A DNA stretch of 33,691 nucleotides from Thermodesulfovibrionales bacterium (GCA_026415415.1 JAOAHE010000009.1:1-33691), one strand, 5' to 3'; positions 16,896 through 26,782 are shown, counted from the first letter of the stretch. The notes: generated from the sequence alone by a model not told the origin. Translations and numbers: made by a program.

Positions 16896-17534
16896 TTAAA
16901 ACATTAACAATACTGTAAAGTTTGTTATAGCCCAGATTACATCTGTTGGTAAGTGGATATCACAGGTGCTATCAAGCATCAGTTCTGCTCTTGCTGGGAA
17001 TTCTTCATCTTCAGTCCATAATAACAATTGCAAGGGTATTTTAGGGAAAGGGTAGAAAACTACACAAGCATCTGCAAAATTGCAAGGGCGAGCTGAATAC
17101 TGTGATGCCTTACTTATAAAAGCTTGAAGATCTTTTCTATAAAGCTCCGCAAGTTCCTCTAATGGTAATTTATGAGTTCCGAGTGCAAAAATCTGTCCTC
17201 CTTTTATGTGAATAGGTTTTACCCACTTACCTGATGGAAATACATTCTTTGCAGAAGCTAAATACCATACTATAGATAATTCAAAAAAGAATTCCTTAAT
17301 CTCTATAAGTCTTGTTCCTATTGGATGCTCACTCTTTACTGTTCTATCCTTAGTAGAGACAACAAAATCTATACCAAAAGACTTAACAATATATTCACTT
17401 TTTTTTTGATTAAAAAAGGCAAGAGAATTCTTACAAACATCAACTGGATTTAGTTGGTCCAAGATATCCCAGGCCTTTTGCTCACCAGAGAAGGTTTTAA
17501 TGTTATTTAGACTTTGCTTTTTCATAAGTACCAT
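16896..17534 (-). CDS. DUF3786 domain protein
   Basis: The 212-residue product matches my recollection of DUF3786, a family of unknown function found mainly in anaerobes. Features are an N-terminal AWDILDQLNP, a central helix with SIVWYLASAKN, the segment FPSGKWVKPIHIKGGQIFA, and a C-terminal LLLWTEDEEFPARAELMLD followed by LPTDVIWAI. There is no signal peptide. The only cysteines are scattered, without the CxxC cluster sometimes fused to this domain. Two in-frame ATGs (17534 and 17525) are possible and neither has a good Shine-Dalgarno site. It leads the two-gene minus-strand unit with the TIM-barrel gene and is divergent from tsaC. Confidence 0.75.
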   Translation of the reverse strand: MVLMKKQSLNNIKTFSGEQKAWDILDQLNPVDVCKNSLAFFNQKKSEYIVKSFGIDFVVSTKDRTVKSEHPIGTRLIEIKEFFFELSIVWYLASAKNVFPSGKWVKPIHIKGGQIFALGTHKLPLEELAELYRKDLQAFISKASQYSARPCNFADACVVFYPFPKIPLQLLLWTEDEEFPARAELMLDSTCDIHLPTDVIWAITNFTVLLMF

Positions 17535-17657
17535 TATATTCTAACATTTTTTGTTAAAAGCTGAGAGATAGTTTTAGAATTTATTCTTAATTTGTAAATA
17601 CAAAACCACAAATGTTATCATAAATAGCTTAACTAAGCTTGTATTATTTCATTTTAT

Positions 17658-18269
17658 ATGTTACTTACCCTAACAGACAAAAATTACAAAGAAGCCCTTA
17701 TTCATGCATCAAAGATTCTAAATAAAGGTGGGATTATATCTTATCCTACTGAGACTTTTTATGCTATCGGGGCAAGGTATGATAAAGATGAAGCTCTTGA
17801 TAGAATTTTTCAAATTAAGAAAAGACCAGAAGAAAAATCCCTAACCCTCATAATAGGGAAAGAAGAACAACTAAAGCTTATTACCTCACATATATCCCAC
17901 TTAGCTAAAGAGCTCATTAAATTATACTGGCCAGGGCCTCTGACCTTAGTATTTAAAGCAAAAGATACCCTTTCCCCTCATTTAAAGCTTAACAACACCG
18001 TCGCTGTTAGGATACCAGGTAGCTCTTTTGCTTTAGATTTAGCAAGGTTTATTGATTTCCCAATAACAGCTACTAGTGCAAATATCTCAAATATGCCACC
18101 TGCCAGAGATGCCTCTACAGTATTTAATTATTTCAATGAAGAGTTAGATCTCATAATAGATGGAGGACTTACTCCTGGTAATCTTCCCTCAACAATAGTA
18201 GATGTAACGGAAGATAAAGTTAAACTGGTTAGAAAAGGAGCAATTGATATTAGTAAAGTTTTTTTATGA
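17658..18269 (+). CDS. tsaC: L-threonylcarbamoyladenylate synthase (TsaC/Sua5 family)
   Basis: This enzyme makes threonylcarbamoyl-AMP from threonine, bicarbonate and ATP for the universal t6A37 tRNA modification. The 203 residues form a YrdC domain: GGIISYPTETFYAIGARYD at about 24-42, KKRPEEKSLTLII (about 54-66), YWPGPLTLVF (about 93-102), VAVRIPG and TSANIS, and a C-terminal STIVDV. Length fits the bacterial short form without the extra Sua5 domain. It is divergent from the DUF3786 gene across about 120 AT-rich bases, and ends only 9 bases from the end of cimA, which converges on it with no visible terminator. Confidence 0.94.
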   Translation: MLLTLTDKNYKEALIHASKILNKGGIISYPTETFYAIGARYDKDEALDRIFQIKKRPEEKSLTLIIGKEEQLKLITSHISHLAKELIKLYWPGPLTLVFKAKDTLSPHLKLNNTVAVRIPGSSFALDLARFIDFPITATSANISNMPPARDASTVFNYFNEELDLIIDGGLTPGNLPSTIVDVTEDKVKLVRKGAIDISKVFL

Positions 18270-18278
18270 TAATCCTTG

Positions 18279-19847
18279 CTAATTAGTATCCTTTAAAAGT
18301 TTATACTCTATGCTATCTACAAGGGCTTGCCATGAAGCTTCAATTATATTTTCTGAAACTCCAACCGTTCCCCATCTTGAGTTCTCATCACCTGACTCAA
18401 TAAGAACCCTGACTTTTGCTGAAGTTCCTTTTCCTGCAGTTAGCACTCTTACTTTATAGTCATGGAGCTTTACACTTTTAAGTTTTGGATAAAACTTATA
18501 AAGAGATTTACGTAAGGCATTATCAAGAGCATTAACAGGACCGTTACCAGTAGCAGCAGTATGTTCTATGCTCTTACCAACTTTTACCATAATAGTAGCT
18601 TCACTGAGAGGATCTTCATTTTCTTTTCTCTTTGATACTATTACTCTAAAGCCGATGAGATCAAAAAATCGGCGATGTTGCCCTAAAAGTTTTTTAAGGA
18701 GTAACTCAAAAGAGGCATCAGCACCTTCAAACTGAAATCCTTGATGTTCTAATTCTTTCAACTCATCAAGTATGTTTTTCAATTCTGGCGAGTCAGGTTT
18801 AATAGAGATATTAAGTTCACGAGCTTTCCTTAAGATATTGCTCTTGCCTGCTAAATCAGAGATTAAAACTCTATGTGAGTTACCAACGAGTTCAGGTCTT
18901 ATGTGTTCATAAGTATCAGGATTTTTATTAACAGCATTTACATGTACTCCACCTTTATGAGCAAAAGCACTATCGCCTACATATGGTTGCCTTTTAAAAT
19001 GTCTCAAATTCGCTATCTCATTAACAAATCTTGATAGATCTCTGAGGCTCCTTAATTTTTCGTCAGGAAGACATTTGTAGCCAAGTTTAATTTGCAAGTT
19101 TGGTATTATAGAGCAAAGATTAGCATTACCACATCTTTCACCAAAACCATTAATAGTACCTTGAACCTGTACTGCGCCCATTTGCACTGCTATGACAGAG
19201 TTTGCCACTGCGCACTCTGAATCATTATGGGTATGGATACCAATTGGTGCATTTATTTTAGCTAAGACATCTGAAATTATATCTCTAATACTATTGGGAA
19301 GAGTACCACCATTTGTATCACAAAGAACAAGACAATCAGCACCAGCATCTTTTGCTGTTTGTAAGCAACGAATAGCATAGTCTGAGTTATGTCTGTAACC
19401 ATCAAAAAAGTGTTCTGCATCAAAAAAAACTTTTTCTACATGACTTTTCAAATATAATATGGAGTTATAGATAATCTCAAGATTTTCTTCTAATGATACC
19501 CTCAAAGCTTCATACACATGGAAATCCCATGTTTTCCCAAAAATAGTGATGATTTTAGCTTTGGAATCAAGCAAAGCTTTGATATTAGGATCTAACTCAA
19601 CCTTAGTATGGGGCTTATGGGTGCTTCCAAAAGCAACTATTTTAGAAAAACTCAAAGGTAATTTTCGAACCTTCTTAAAATATTCCGCATCTTTTGGGTT
19701 TGAACCAGGCCAGCCACCCTCTATATAGTGTATGCCAAAGTCATCTAACTTCTCCGTTATTCGCAACTTATCTTCTACAGAAAAAGAAATATCTTCTGAC
19801 TGTGAGCCATCCCTTAAAGTAGTATCATATAATTCTATCTGTCTCAT
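18279..19847 (-). CDS. cimA: (R)-citramalate synthase
   Basis: CimA condenses pyruvate and acetyl-CoA to citramalate, the threonine-independent entry to isoleucine. The 522-residue protein has the DRE-TIM barrel start [18 protein letters not shown] with catalytic Arg12 and Asp13, the metal-binding HTHND (205-209), and [11 protein letters not shown] (234-244). The citramalate synthase branch is indicated by [13 protein letters not shown] (41-53), rather than the 2-isopropylmalate synthase pattern, and by [16 protein letters not shown] in the middle region. A C-terminal LeuA-type allosteric domain (about 385-515) suggests feedback control, probably by isoleucine. It follows lysC by 19 bases on the same strand, forming an amino-acid biosynthesis pair. 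Confidence 0.94.
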   Translation of the reverse strand: MRQIELYDTTLRDGSQSEDISFSVEDKLRITEKLDDFGIHYIEGGWPGSNPKDAEYFKKVRKLPLSFSKIVAFGSTHKPHTKVELDPNIKALLDSKAKIITIFGKTWDFHVYEALRVSLEENLEIIYNSILYLKSHVEKVFFDAEHFFDGYRHNSDYAIRCLQTAKDAGADCLVLCDTNGGTLPNSIRDIISDVLAKINAPIGIHTHNDSECAVANSVIAVQMGAVQVQGTINGFGERCGNANLCSIIPNLQIKLGYKCLPDEKLRSLRDLSRFVNEIANLRHFKRQPYVGDSAFAHKGGVHVNAVNKNPDTYEHIRPELVGNSHRVLISDLAGKSNILRKARELNISIKPDSPELKNILDELKELEHQGFQFEGADASFELLLKKLLGQHRRFFDLIGFRVIVSKRKENEDPLSEATIMVKVGKSIEHTAATGNGPVNALDNALRKSLYKFYPKLKSVKLHDYKVRVLTAGKGTSAKVRVLIESGDENSRWGTVGVSENIIEASWQALVDSIEYKLLKDTN

Positions 19848-19866
19848 TTTACCTCTCTGTATGCTT

Positions 19867-21096
19867 TTAAACTGTTGGCTTGTCTGCTAAATTGAAAGCA
19901 TCATGAAGTACCCTTACTGCAAGTTCTGTGTACTTAGCCTCAATAATACATGAAACCTTAATCTCTGAAGTACTGATAGTCATTATATTTATGCCATGTT
20001 TAGCAAGTGTCTCAAACATTTTAGCTGCGACTCCTGAATGAGTCCTCATACCAACTCCCACTATAGAGATTTTTGATATATCATCTCTGTAAATAACATT
20101 TTGTGCTCCTAACTCTGTGGCAATATCTTTTGCTATTTTTAAAGCTTTATTTAAATCACTTTTTGGAACAGTAAAAGATATATCTGCTAACTTCCCATCA
20201 CTGCTAACATTCTGGACAATCATATCTACTACTATGTTAGCATTAGCTATATCTGTAAACAATTTTGCAGCTATACCTGGTCTATCAGGCAGTCCGATTA
20301 AAGTTATCTTAGCTTGATTCTTATCATAGGTAATACCTGAAACTACAACTTTTTCCATATCTTTATCCTCCTTGGTTACAAGAGTACCTGGCTTATCAGA
20401 AAAACTTGACCTTACTACAACTGGCACATTATATTTCATAGCAAATTCTACAGAGCGAGTTTGCAAAACCTTTGCCCCCAAACTTGCCATTTCCAACATC
20501 TCTTCATAAGAAATCTTCTCTAATTTTTTAGCTTCGGGAACGATGTTCGGGTCAGTAGTGAAAACGCCTTCTACATCAGTATATATCTCGCATAAATCAC
20601 TGTTAATAGCTGATGCTATAGCAACAGCTGATAAATCAGACCCTCCCCTACCTAAAGTAGTTATCTCTCCCTCTTTGCCCGTAATACCTTGAAACCCAGC
20701 TATTACAACTATGTACCCATTATTTAAAGCATTAACTATTCTATCTGCAGTTATCTTTTCGATTTTTGCTTTAGTGTGAACAGTATCAGTTATTATGCCG
20801 GCTTGCCAGCCAGTAAGTGCTATTGATTTATATCCCAAAGCATCTATAGCCATAGCTGTTAGAGCAGTTGTTACCCTTTCACCAGATGATAAAAGTAAAT
20901 CCATTTCTCTTTCTGAAGGATTTGGCGATACTTGATGAGCAAGGTTTATTAGCTTATCAGTTTCACCAGCCATAGCTGATACTACGACCACCACCTTATT
21001 ACCTTGTTTTGCAGTGTTGACAACCCTTTCTGCTACCGCCTTGATTCGTTCAACATTAGCAACTGAAGTACCGCCAAATTTCTGTACGATAAGCAT
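19867..21096 (-). CDS. lysC: aspartate kinase
   Basis: Aspartokinase phosphorylates aspartate, the first step to lysine, threonine, methionine and diaminopimelate. The 409-residue protein has the KFGGTSV start (6-12), the kinase core with [10 protein letters not shown] (about 70-79) and [15 protein letters not shown] (about 146-160), and two ACT regulatory domains in the last 140 residues ([17 protein letters not shown] and [19 protein letters not shown]). This is the typical lysine/threonine-regulated monofunctional type. GGAGGT (complement of 21106-21111) lies 9 bases before the ATG. It is first in the lysC-cimA unit. Upstream on its own strand lie eroded nuoM and nuoL pieces, not an intact gene. 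Confidence 0.96.
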   Translation of the reverse strand: MLIVQKFGGTSVANVERIKAVAERVVNTAKQGNKVVVVVSAMAGETDKLINLAHQVSPNPSEREMDLLLSSGERVTTALTAMAIDALGYKSIALTGWQAGIITDTVHTKAKIEKITADRIVNALNNGYIVVIAGFQGITGKEGEITTLGRGGSDLSAVAIASAINSDLCEIYTDVEGVFTTDPNIVPEAKKLEKISYEEMLEMASLGAKVLQTRSVEFAMKYNVPVVVRSSFSDKPGTLVTKEDKDMEKVVVSGITYDKNQAKITLIGLPDRPGIAAKLFTDIANANIVVDMIVQNVSSDGKLADISFTVPKSDLNKALKIAKDIATELGAQNVIYRDDISKISIVGVGMRTHSGVAAKMFETLAKHGINIMTISTSEIKVSCIIEAKYTELAVRVLHDAFNLADKPTV

Positions 21097-21217
21097 AAAA
21101 CTAATACCTCCATCTTTTATGGTGTAAAGTATTTATTATATAACATTATAAATGTATAATTCACAACTATAAGCCTTAAATTAAAAAAATCTTTTAGAAA
21201 ATGTATGTTTTCTTCAT

Positions 21218-21503
21218 AATTAATAAAACGTACCCCTCCCTGAACTTAAAATCAACCTTATCAAATTGGAAAAATTAATAGCACTTAGTCAAAATATTTA
21301 TGTTAAAGACAAAAGCTGTTTATAAAGTTAAAGAGGGAGGCAAAGTAGGAAGACTTATAAGATAGAAACCCTTCTAACTCCCCATTACACTCTCTTAAAC
21401 TAAAAGCGGATATTATAGTCATACCCAACCACAAAAGGAGAGGGAATAAAAGAAAAAGACCTAATAGGGGAGTGGCTATAAAAAGAATCACCAAAAAAGA
21501 CAA
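21218..21503 (-). pseudogene. eroded N-terminal part of NADH-quinone oxidoreductase subunit M (nuoM relic)
   Basis: Two broken frames in order resemble the start of NuoM. The first (21503-21303) begins LSFLVILFIATPLLGLFLLF, like the usual first helix with its PLLG motif, and stays hydrophobic for about 30 residues before a stop. After a frame change, 21274-21218 gives FFQFDKVDFKFREGYVLLI, close to the FxFD...FQFVEKxxWI segment that follows the first helices in NuoM. The first frame has only a TTG start without a Shine-Dalgarno site, so it is not convincing as a gene by itself. It lies just downstream of a nuoL relic, the normal operon order. Family resemblance is by eye, without a database search. 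Confidence 0.5.
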
Positions 21504-21981
21504 CTAATATATAATTACTTCAGGAAACAAGGCTTCTCCAGGTTAATTGAAAGTATCTATGGTAAGTATAAACAATGAAATAAAAGATGTCTTAAAGTTT
21601 TAATTCCGAAATTGAATATACATAACAGTTATTAGCAAAGATATTTGATCTTTCTTAAGTTTTTCCTTTAGAGGATAATCTACACATATAAAAAGAAGAA
21701 ACCCCTATTGAACTTGTTACATCTCTATCTATATAGTTAAGAAAATATAAAGCATAGTTGTAAGAAACTAAGTTAGATACTTAAGAAACCTTAAAGATCT
21801 CTTTAGTAAACTCATCAAACCCGCCTCCTATTAAATCTATATCCCTGTCATAAAAAAAAGGTTTAGATAAAGATTTAAAAGTTCTTAAAAAAGAAGTACC
21901 CCTGTTAAGCCAACTACTTTAAGATATGTTTTTAGAAGATAGGGGATATGAGATAAATACATAAGTTCAAGATATAGAAAA

Positions 21982-21993
21982 ATAAGATCTTAT
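21982..21993. repeat. 12-base perfect palindrome
   Basis: ATAAGATCTTAT is self-complementary. It lies between the two frames of the nuoL relic. It could be a protein-binding site, but chance is likely in AT-rich sequence and nothing nearby indicates a function. Confidence 0.3.
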
Positions 21994-22022
21994 GATTTTC
22001 AGATTTTTATTTTCTTAGTCGT

Positions 22023-22097
22023 TTTGAAGCTTACCTCAAAGAGATTTATGATTATTGATAAACTAATCATAAATGACTCATAAAATGATGCTTCAAA
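22023..22097. repeat. nested inverted repeat upstream of leuS
   Basis: An inner perfect 11-bp stem, ATTTATGATTA (22044-22054) with TAATCATAAAT (22064-22074) around a 9-base loop, is enclosed by an outer 8-bp stem, TTTGAAGC (22023-22030) with GCTTCAAA (22090-22097), with internal loops of 13 and 15 bases. The whole forms a 75-base structure within the nuoL relic. It has no U-tract, and no second copy was seen in the window. It could be a small mobile palindromic element, a structured transcript or coincidence. Confidence 0.5.
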
Positions 22098-22112
22098 TAT
22101 AAGTAACTTAAT

Positions 22113-22341
22113 TTAATTATGTCATCGTTATATTTTAGACATGCTATATTTTGCAGAAAATAAAACCAATAGACAATATCTAAGTAAACTTGATAAACTT
22201 AACATTTTAAGGAACTAAGCACAATTCCAAGTGCCTTAAAACATAAGGCTATTTATAGCAATTTAATTTTTAAGAAAACAAATCCTTAATGATAAATTGG
22301 CTAAATACAAAAGCATTCAAAATTATTTTGGAGGTACTGAT
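22113..22341. other. leuS upstream region
   Basis: No intact gene is visible. A small hairpin, GCCTT (22233-22237) with AAGGC (22245-22249) around 7 bases, lies about 95 bases before leuS. I looked for a T-box leader (specifier loop, antiterminator, terminator with U-tract) and did not find one. The strong Shine-Dalgarno GGAGGT at 22330-22335 sets the leuS start at 22342. Confidence 0.4.
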
Positions 22342-24900
22342 TTGCAAACGAAATATAACCCGCAAGAGATAGAATTGAAATGGCAAAAATATTGGGAATT
22401 AAAAAGGCTTTACGACACTGATGCTGATCATAGTCAAAAAAAATTTTATTGTCTTGAGATGTTCCCATACCCTTCAGGCAAAATCCATATGGGTCATGTT
22501 AGAAATTATGCAATTGGAGATGTTATAGCTAGATACAAAAAAATGCAAGGGTTTAATGTCCTTCATCCAATGGGATGGGATGCTTTCGGTCTACCTGCTG
22601 AAAATGCAGCAATCAAAAATAATGTCCACCCTGCCAAATGGACATATCAAAATATAAATCAGATGAAAAATCAACTTATCCGACTGGGGCTAAGCTATGA
22701 TTGGAGAAGAGAAGTTACTACCTGTGACCCTGCCTACTATAAATGGAATCAATGGTTCTTTCTAAAGATGCTTGAAAAAGGTCTTGCCTACAAAAAAGCC
22801 TCTAATGTCAATTGGTGCCCTTCTTGCGAAACAGTTCTTGCTAATGAGCAAGTTATAGATGGCAGGTGTTGGAGATGTGAGGCTATAGTATTGCAAAAAG
22901 AATTAGAACAATGGTTTTTCAAAATTACAGATTTTGCAGAAGAGTTGTTAAAAAGTTGTGATGAGTTAACTGGTTGGCCCGAAAGGGTCGTTTTAATGCA
23001 AAAAAATTGGATAGGGAAAAGTAGAGGTGTAGAGGTAGATTTTCCTATAGATGGGCTTCAGGAAGTGCTCAGAATTTTTACTACTCGTCCTGATACACTT
23101 TATGGAGTTACATTTATGTGTATAGCTCCTATTCATCCTTTAGCCAGTAAACTTTCACTTGATAAAGAAAAATTAGAGGACATTAAAGCGAGTTATGGTA
23201 TTAACGATATAAAAAAAGGTTTTTTTACTGGATCTTATGCTATAAACCCTTTAAATAAAGAGAAGGTCCCCATTTATGTTGCAAATTTCGTTCTGTTTGA
23301 ATACGGGACAGGTGCAATAATGTGCGTACCTGCCCATGACCAAAGAGACTTTGAGTTTGCTCAAAAGTATAACTTACCCATTAAAGTAGTAATAGTTCCT
23401 TTTGATAAAGCATCAGAATTATCAAGTGCAAGCCTTAATAAAGCCTTTGAAGAAGAAGGCATCCTTGTTAACTCAGGAGAATTTAGCGGACTCAATAGTG
23501 CAGAGGCTAAAGAGAAAATAATCCAACATATTGAAAACCATGGTATTGGCAAAAGTAAGATCAACTATAAGTTAAGAGACTGGGGAATATCTAGGCAGAG
23601 ATATTGGGGAACACCAATTCCAGTAATATACTGTGAAGCTTGTGGGATAGTGCCTGTCCCAGAAGAAAGTCTTCCTATTATCCTGCCACAAGATGTAAAA
23701 TTCACTGGTAAAGGGGGCTCTCCACTTCTTGAGTCAGAAGAATTTTTAAAGGTCAACTGTTATAAATGTGGCTCTATAGCAAAGCGAGAGACTGATACGA
23801 TGGATACCTTTGTTGACTCCTCTTGGTATTTTGTAGCTTACTGTCTAAAAGGGAATAAAAAAGTTAGCGATTCTGACTCTATAGACCTTAAATCTGCAAT
23901 TTTTGATTCTAACTCAGAAATTAATTACTGGATGCCTGTTGATCAATATATTGGAGGTATAGAACATGCTGTCTTACACTTGCTTTATTCAAGATTCTTT
24001 ACAAGGATTTTGAAAGAATTAGGGTTAATTATTACAGAGGAGCCTTTTTCAAATCTTCTAACTCAAGGGATGGTTTGTAAGGAGACTTTAAGATGCCCTG
24101 AGCATGACTGGCTCTTCCCTGACGAGGTCAAGGAAAATAAATGTGTCCATTGTGGAAGTCCTATTGAAAAGGGTAGGAATGAGAAAATGTCAAAATCAAA
24201 AAAGAATGTAGTCGACCCAGACCTCTTAATCAACAAATACGGTGCTGATACAATGAGGCTTTTCATTCTTTTTGCTGCACCACCTGAGAAAGACTTAGAG
24301 TGGTCCGATAAGGGTGTTGAAGGAGCATACCGTTTTTTATGCAGACTTTGGTCTATTGTAAATAAACATGAAAAGAACTTCAAGGAAGAACTAATTGACT
24401 CATCTTCTAAAGATAATGGTCTTTTGAGAAAAACCCATCAAACTATTAAGAAAGTAACTCTTGATATTGAAAGAGAATATCACTTTAATACGGCTATAGC
24501 AGCTTTGATGGAGCTTTTAAATGAGATCTCAACCTTTGAACCTAAGAATGAAAAAGATCTAATAGTACTATCAATTGCCATTAAAAATATACTTCTTATG
24601 ATAGCTCCTTTTGCTCCTCATATTGCTGAAGAGCTCTGGTCAAGAATAGGCCAAAAAAATAGCATATTCGAAAATAAATGGCCTATCTGGGATGATGAGC
24701 TTGCTAAAGAAGAGGAAATTGAGTTAGTTATTCAGGTGAATGGTAAATTAAGAGATAAGATATTAATTCCACCAGGAACTTCTGATGAAGAGGTAAAGAA
24801 TAAAGCCTTAAATAGCAAAAAAATAAAAGAAATTATTGGTGATAAAGAGATAAAAAGAGTATTAGTAGTTAAAGGAAGGTTAGTAAATATCGTTTGCTAA
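22342..24900 (+). CDS. leuS: leucyl-tRNA synthetase
   Basis: LeuRS charges tRNA-Leu and edits misactivated amino acids. The class I core has HMGH (49-52) and KMSKS (615-619). The CP1 editing domain shows [12 protein letters not shown] and [19 protein letters not shown], with the editing aspartate. Zinc-binding cysteines occur at NWCPSC...CWRC (about 157-180). More CxxC pairs occur at CEACG and CYKCG, and near CPEHDW...CVHCG. The C-terminal tRNA-binding domain ends [13 protein letters not shown]. The chosen start is TTG at 22342, giving 852 residues with the typical [15 protein letters not shown] opening, because GGAGGT lies 6 bases upstream. An in-frame TTG at 22297 would add 15 unrelated residues that span this ribosome-binding site. 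Confidence 0.96.
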   Translation: MQTKYNPQEIELKWQKYWELKRLYDTDADHSQKKFYCLEMFPYPSGKIHMGHVRNYAIGDVIARYKKMQGFNVLHPMGWDAFGLPAENAAIKNNVHPAKWTYQNINQMKNQLIRLGLSYDWRREVTTCDPAYYKWNQWFFLKMLEKGLAYKKASNVNWCPSCETVLANEQVIDGRCWRCEAIVLQKELEQWFFKITDFAEELLKSCDELTGWPERVVLMQKNWIGKSRGVEVDFPIDGLQEVLRIFTTRPDTLYGVTFMCIAPIHPLASKLSLDKEKLEDIKASYGINDIKKGFFTGSYAINPLNKEKVPIYVANFVLFEYGTGAIMCVPAHDQRDFEFAQKYNLPIKVVIVPFDKASELSSASLNKAFEEEGILVNSGEFSGLNSAEAKEKIIQHIENHGIGKSKINYKLRDWGISRQRYWGTPIPVIYCEACGIVPVPEESLPIILPQDVKFTGKGGSPLLESEEFLKVNCYKCGSIAKRETDTMDTFVDSSWYFVAYCLKGNKKVSDSDSIDLKSAIFDSNSEINYWMPVDQYIGGIEHAVLHLLYSRFFTRILKELGLIITEEPFSNLLTQGMVCKETLRCPEHDWLFPDEVKENKCVHCGSPIEKGRNEKMSKSKKNVVDPDLLINKYGADTMRLFILFAAPPEKDLEWSDKGVEGAYRFLCRLWSIVNKHEKNFKEELIDSSSKDNGLLRKTHQTIKKVTLDIEREYHFNTAIAALMELLNEISTFEPKNEKDLIVLSIAIKNILLMIAPFAPHIAEELWSRIGQKNSIFENKWPIWDDELAKEEEIELVIQVNGKLRDKILIPPGTSDEEVKNKALNSKKIKEIIGDKEIKRVLVVKGRLVNIVC

Positions 24901-24916
24901 ATAAGGGTCAAAAAGA

Positions 24917-25315
24917 ATGGCTAAATATAAAAATCCTTTCCCAACAGTAGACATCATCATTGAATACAAAGGCAGTATTGTGCTTATTAAAAGGAAAAAA
25001 CCACCCTATGGATGGGCATTGCCTGGGGGGTTTGTTGAGTATGGAGAAAGCTTAGAAAATGCAGCAGTGAGAGAAGCAAAAGAAGAGACTGGTTTAGATA
25101 TTAAGTTAGTTCGCCAGTTTCATACCTATTCCGAACCTAACAGAGACCCTCGCTTTCATACTATTACTACCGTTTACGTTGCTACTGCAGAAGGACAACT
25201 AACAGCAGCTGATGATGCCTCAGATGCAGCTCTTTTTAATCGCGATAATTTACCAAAGGATATAGCCTTTGATCACAAGCAGATTTTAATGGATTATTTT
25301 GATAGGAGGTATTGA
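24917..25315 (+). CDS. Nudix hydrolase, ADP-ribose pyrophosphatase-like
   Basis: Nudix enzymes cleave nucleoside diphosphates linked to another group. The 132-residue protein has a complete Nudix box: Gly38, Glu44, Arg52, Glu53, Glu56, Glu57 and Gly59 in [18 protein letters not shown] followed by KEETGL, where the glutamates bind Mg2+. The preceding [13 protein letters not shown] is common in small ADP-ribose/NADH-type housecleaning members. Substrate cannot be fixed from sequence. It lies 16 bases after leuS and carries the ribosome-binding site of the next gene (ATAGGAGGT) near its 3' end, so the three genes form one unit. Confidence 0.9.
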   Translation: MAKYKNPFPTVDIIIEYKGSIVLIKRKKPPYGWALPGGFVEYGESLENAAVREAKEETGLDIKLVRQFHTYSEPNRDPRFHTITTVYVATAEGQLTAADDASDAALFNRDNLPKDIAFDHKQILMDYFDRRY

Positions 25316-25318
25316 TTT

Positions 25319-25972
25319 ATGTTAAAAACTATGAGGAAACATGCAAAATATTTTTATATACTTTTTTTTATAGTGATCCTTACCTTTATTTTTTGGGGGG
25401 TAGGCCCCTTAGACAAACCCAGAGAAGCTTATGTAGCTGAAATAGGTTCAGAGAAAATATCAGTTGGGGAGTTTTGGAGAGCTTACGAAAACACAAGAGA
25501 GTTCTACAGGCAAATTTACCAAGGACGGTTGACAGCAGAGATAGAAGAAAAGTTAAAACTTAAAGACATTGTATTAGAAAATTTGATCGAAGAAAAAGTA
25601 TTACTTGCCTCAGCAAAAGAACTCGGTATTGTAGTTACAGATAAAGAACTACAGGATATAATAACAAAGGATACAAGATTTATTAGAGATGGGGTCTTCA
25701 GAAAAGATGTTTATCTAAAAACTCTCCAGTTAAATAGAGTTACCCCTGAGCAATTTGAAACCTCAATAAGAAATCAACTCACTACTCACAAAATGAGGCA
25801 GTTAATCACTACAGCTGTGGATATTAGCGATCATGAATTAGCTACAGGCCTAAGCGATGAAAAGAAACAGATCTTATTGAATCAAAAAAGAAACAAGGCT
25901 ATAAAAGCTTATGTAGAAGCAATGAGACAAAGACTAAATGTAAAAGAAAACAAAGACCTTATCTCCTCATAA
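25319..25972 (+). CDS. SurA/PpiD-like membrane-anchored chaperone without a prolyl isomerase domain
   Basis: The 217-residue product starts MLKTMRKHAKYFYILFF, with one membrane anchor (about 11-28) ending FIFWGVGPLD as in PpiD. A SurA N-terminal chaperone fold follows: VAEIGSEKISVGEFWRAYE, then NLIEEKVLLASAKELGIVVTDKEL (about 87-110), and FRKDVYLKTLQLNRVTPEQFETSIR (about 128-152). PpiD or SurA would continue with a parvulin domain (usual lengths above 400), but this protein stops after a charged C-terminal stretch. It is therefore either a natural short chaperone that binds exported unfolded proteins or the remaining half of a shortened gene. ATAGGAGGT lies upstream of the ATG, inside the Nudix gene. 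Confidence 0.8.
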   Translation: MLKTMRKHAKYFYILFFIVILTFIFWGVGPLDKPREAYVAEIGSEKISVGEFWRAYENTREFYRQIYQGRLTAEIEEKLKLKDIVLENLIEEKVLLASAKELGIVVTDKELQDIITKDTRFIRDGVFRKDVYLKTLQLNRVTPEQFETSIRNQLTTHKMRQLITTAVDISDHELATGLSDEKKQILLNQKRNKAIKAYVEAMRQRLNVKENKDLISS

Positions 25973-26008
25973 AAGATATGTAAAAATAGCCTGAAAAGGA
26001 GGATCTCT

Positions 26009-26782
26009 TTGCTTGAAGTAATCAACCAATTAAGGTGGTTAGATGTTCTTGATATTGTAATAGTTACAATAATTATCTATAGAATCCTTCTTATCATTAA
26101 AGGCACAAAAGCTGCCAAGATGTTAATGGGAATTCTTTTCTTACTTATAGTATCTTTTTTCTCAAAGTATCTTGAACTTTATACCCTTGATTGGATGATT
26201 TCAAGTTTCTGGGGACAGGTTGTAGTTGCACTTATCGTTCTTTTTCAACCTGAAATAAGGCGTGCTCTTGCTCAGATGGGTGAAACAACATTTCTTCAGA
26301 GTTTTTCATCAGCAGAAGGGTTAAAATCATTAGAGGAAATTATTAGAGCAGCTATTTCCTTAGCAAATAAAAAAGTAGGTGCTTTAATAGTTATAGAGAG
26401 GAATGTTAGTTTGCGAGAATACATTGATATAGGCACACCTCTTGATTCACGAGTCTCTAAAGAACTACTCCTTAGTATTTTTCATCCTACATCTCCTATA
26501 CATGACGGTGCTGTTATAATTAAAAATAACAGGATTATGGCAGCAGGATGTTTCCTCCCCATAGCATTAGATGCAGATCTTAGCAAATCTTATGGAACAA
26601 GACATAGAGCAGCCCTTGGGATCACCGAAGAAACAGACGCTGTTGCTTTAGTTGTCTCGGAGGAAACAGGAAGCATCTCCTTAGGTTATGATGGCAAATT
26701 AGAAACCAATAATGATATAACTACCTTACGAGATAAACTGACTGAGTTGTTTACCAAACCAGTTAAGGAGAAAACCTCTTGA
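26009..26782 (+). CDS. cdaA: diadenylate cyclase CdaA
   Basis: CdaA is the membrane enzyme that makes cyclic di-AMP from two ATP. Three hydrophobic helices occupy about residues 10-80, followed by a DAC domain with the catalytic DGA (166-168, HDGAVIIKNNRI) and RHR (198-200, GTRHRAALGITEETDA). At 257 residues the length is typical. The start is TTG at 26009, selected because AAAAGGAGGA (25994-26003) lies just upstream. Its stop overlaps the next start (TTGA), and cdaR then glmM follow, the operon well known from Firmicutes that links c-di-AMP to potassium, turgor and wall synthesis. Confidence 0.95.
   Translation: MLEVINQLRWLDVLDIVIVTIIIYRILLIIKGTKAAKMLMGILFLLIVSFFSKYLELYTLDWMISSFWGQVVVALIVLFQPEIRRALAQMGETTFLQSFSSAEGLKSLEEIIRAAISLANKKVGALIVIERNVSLREYIDIGTPLDSRVSKELLLSIFHPTSPIHDGAVIIKNNRIMAAGCFLPIALDADLSKSYGTRHRAALGITEETDAVALVVSEETGSISLGYDGKLETNNDITTLRDKLTELFTKPVKEKTS

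Larger units (their letters stand above)
21730..22112 (-). pseudogene. eroded C-terminal part of NADH-quinone oxidoreductase subunit L (nuoL relic)
   Basis: The minus strand keeps colinear pieces of a NuoL C-terminus in two frames. 22112-22002 gives LIFEASFYESFMISLSIII, like the F...HESPxxMTxPLIIL region. 21900-21784 gives a 39-codon run with RTFKSLSKPFF, then DRDIDLIGGGFDEF, matching the usual RPFxxLSKFLW then IDxxxIDGxxNG spacing. After a stop, the same frame continues VSYNYALYFL (21777-21736), like the terminal QTGYVxNYALxML. Several stops and a frame change mean no functional protein. A weaker CFKAL stretch near 22240 could be part of the family's HAFFKALLFL motif. Related antiporter subunits (Mrp, hydrogenase) share this fold, so complex I is the likeliest but not the only source. 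Confidence 0.55.

Noticed and set aside
21303-21503. 66-residue hydrophobic minus-strand frame as an independent small membrane protein
   Set aside because: It has only a TTG start and no Shine-Dalgarno site, and its sequence plus the following frame fit an eroded NuoM N-terminus better.
22297-22341. Upstream TTG start for leuS
   Set aside because: It would translate across the strong GGAGGT at 22330-22335; the TTG at 22342 has correct spacing and the usual LeuRS N-terminus.
21097-22341. T-box riboswitch upstream of leuS
   Set aside because: No specifier loop, T-box sequence or competing terminator with a U-tract could be found.
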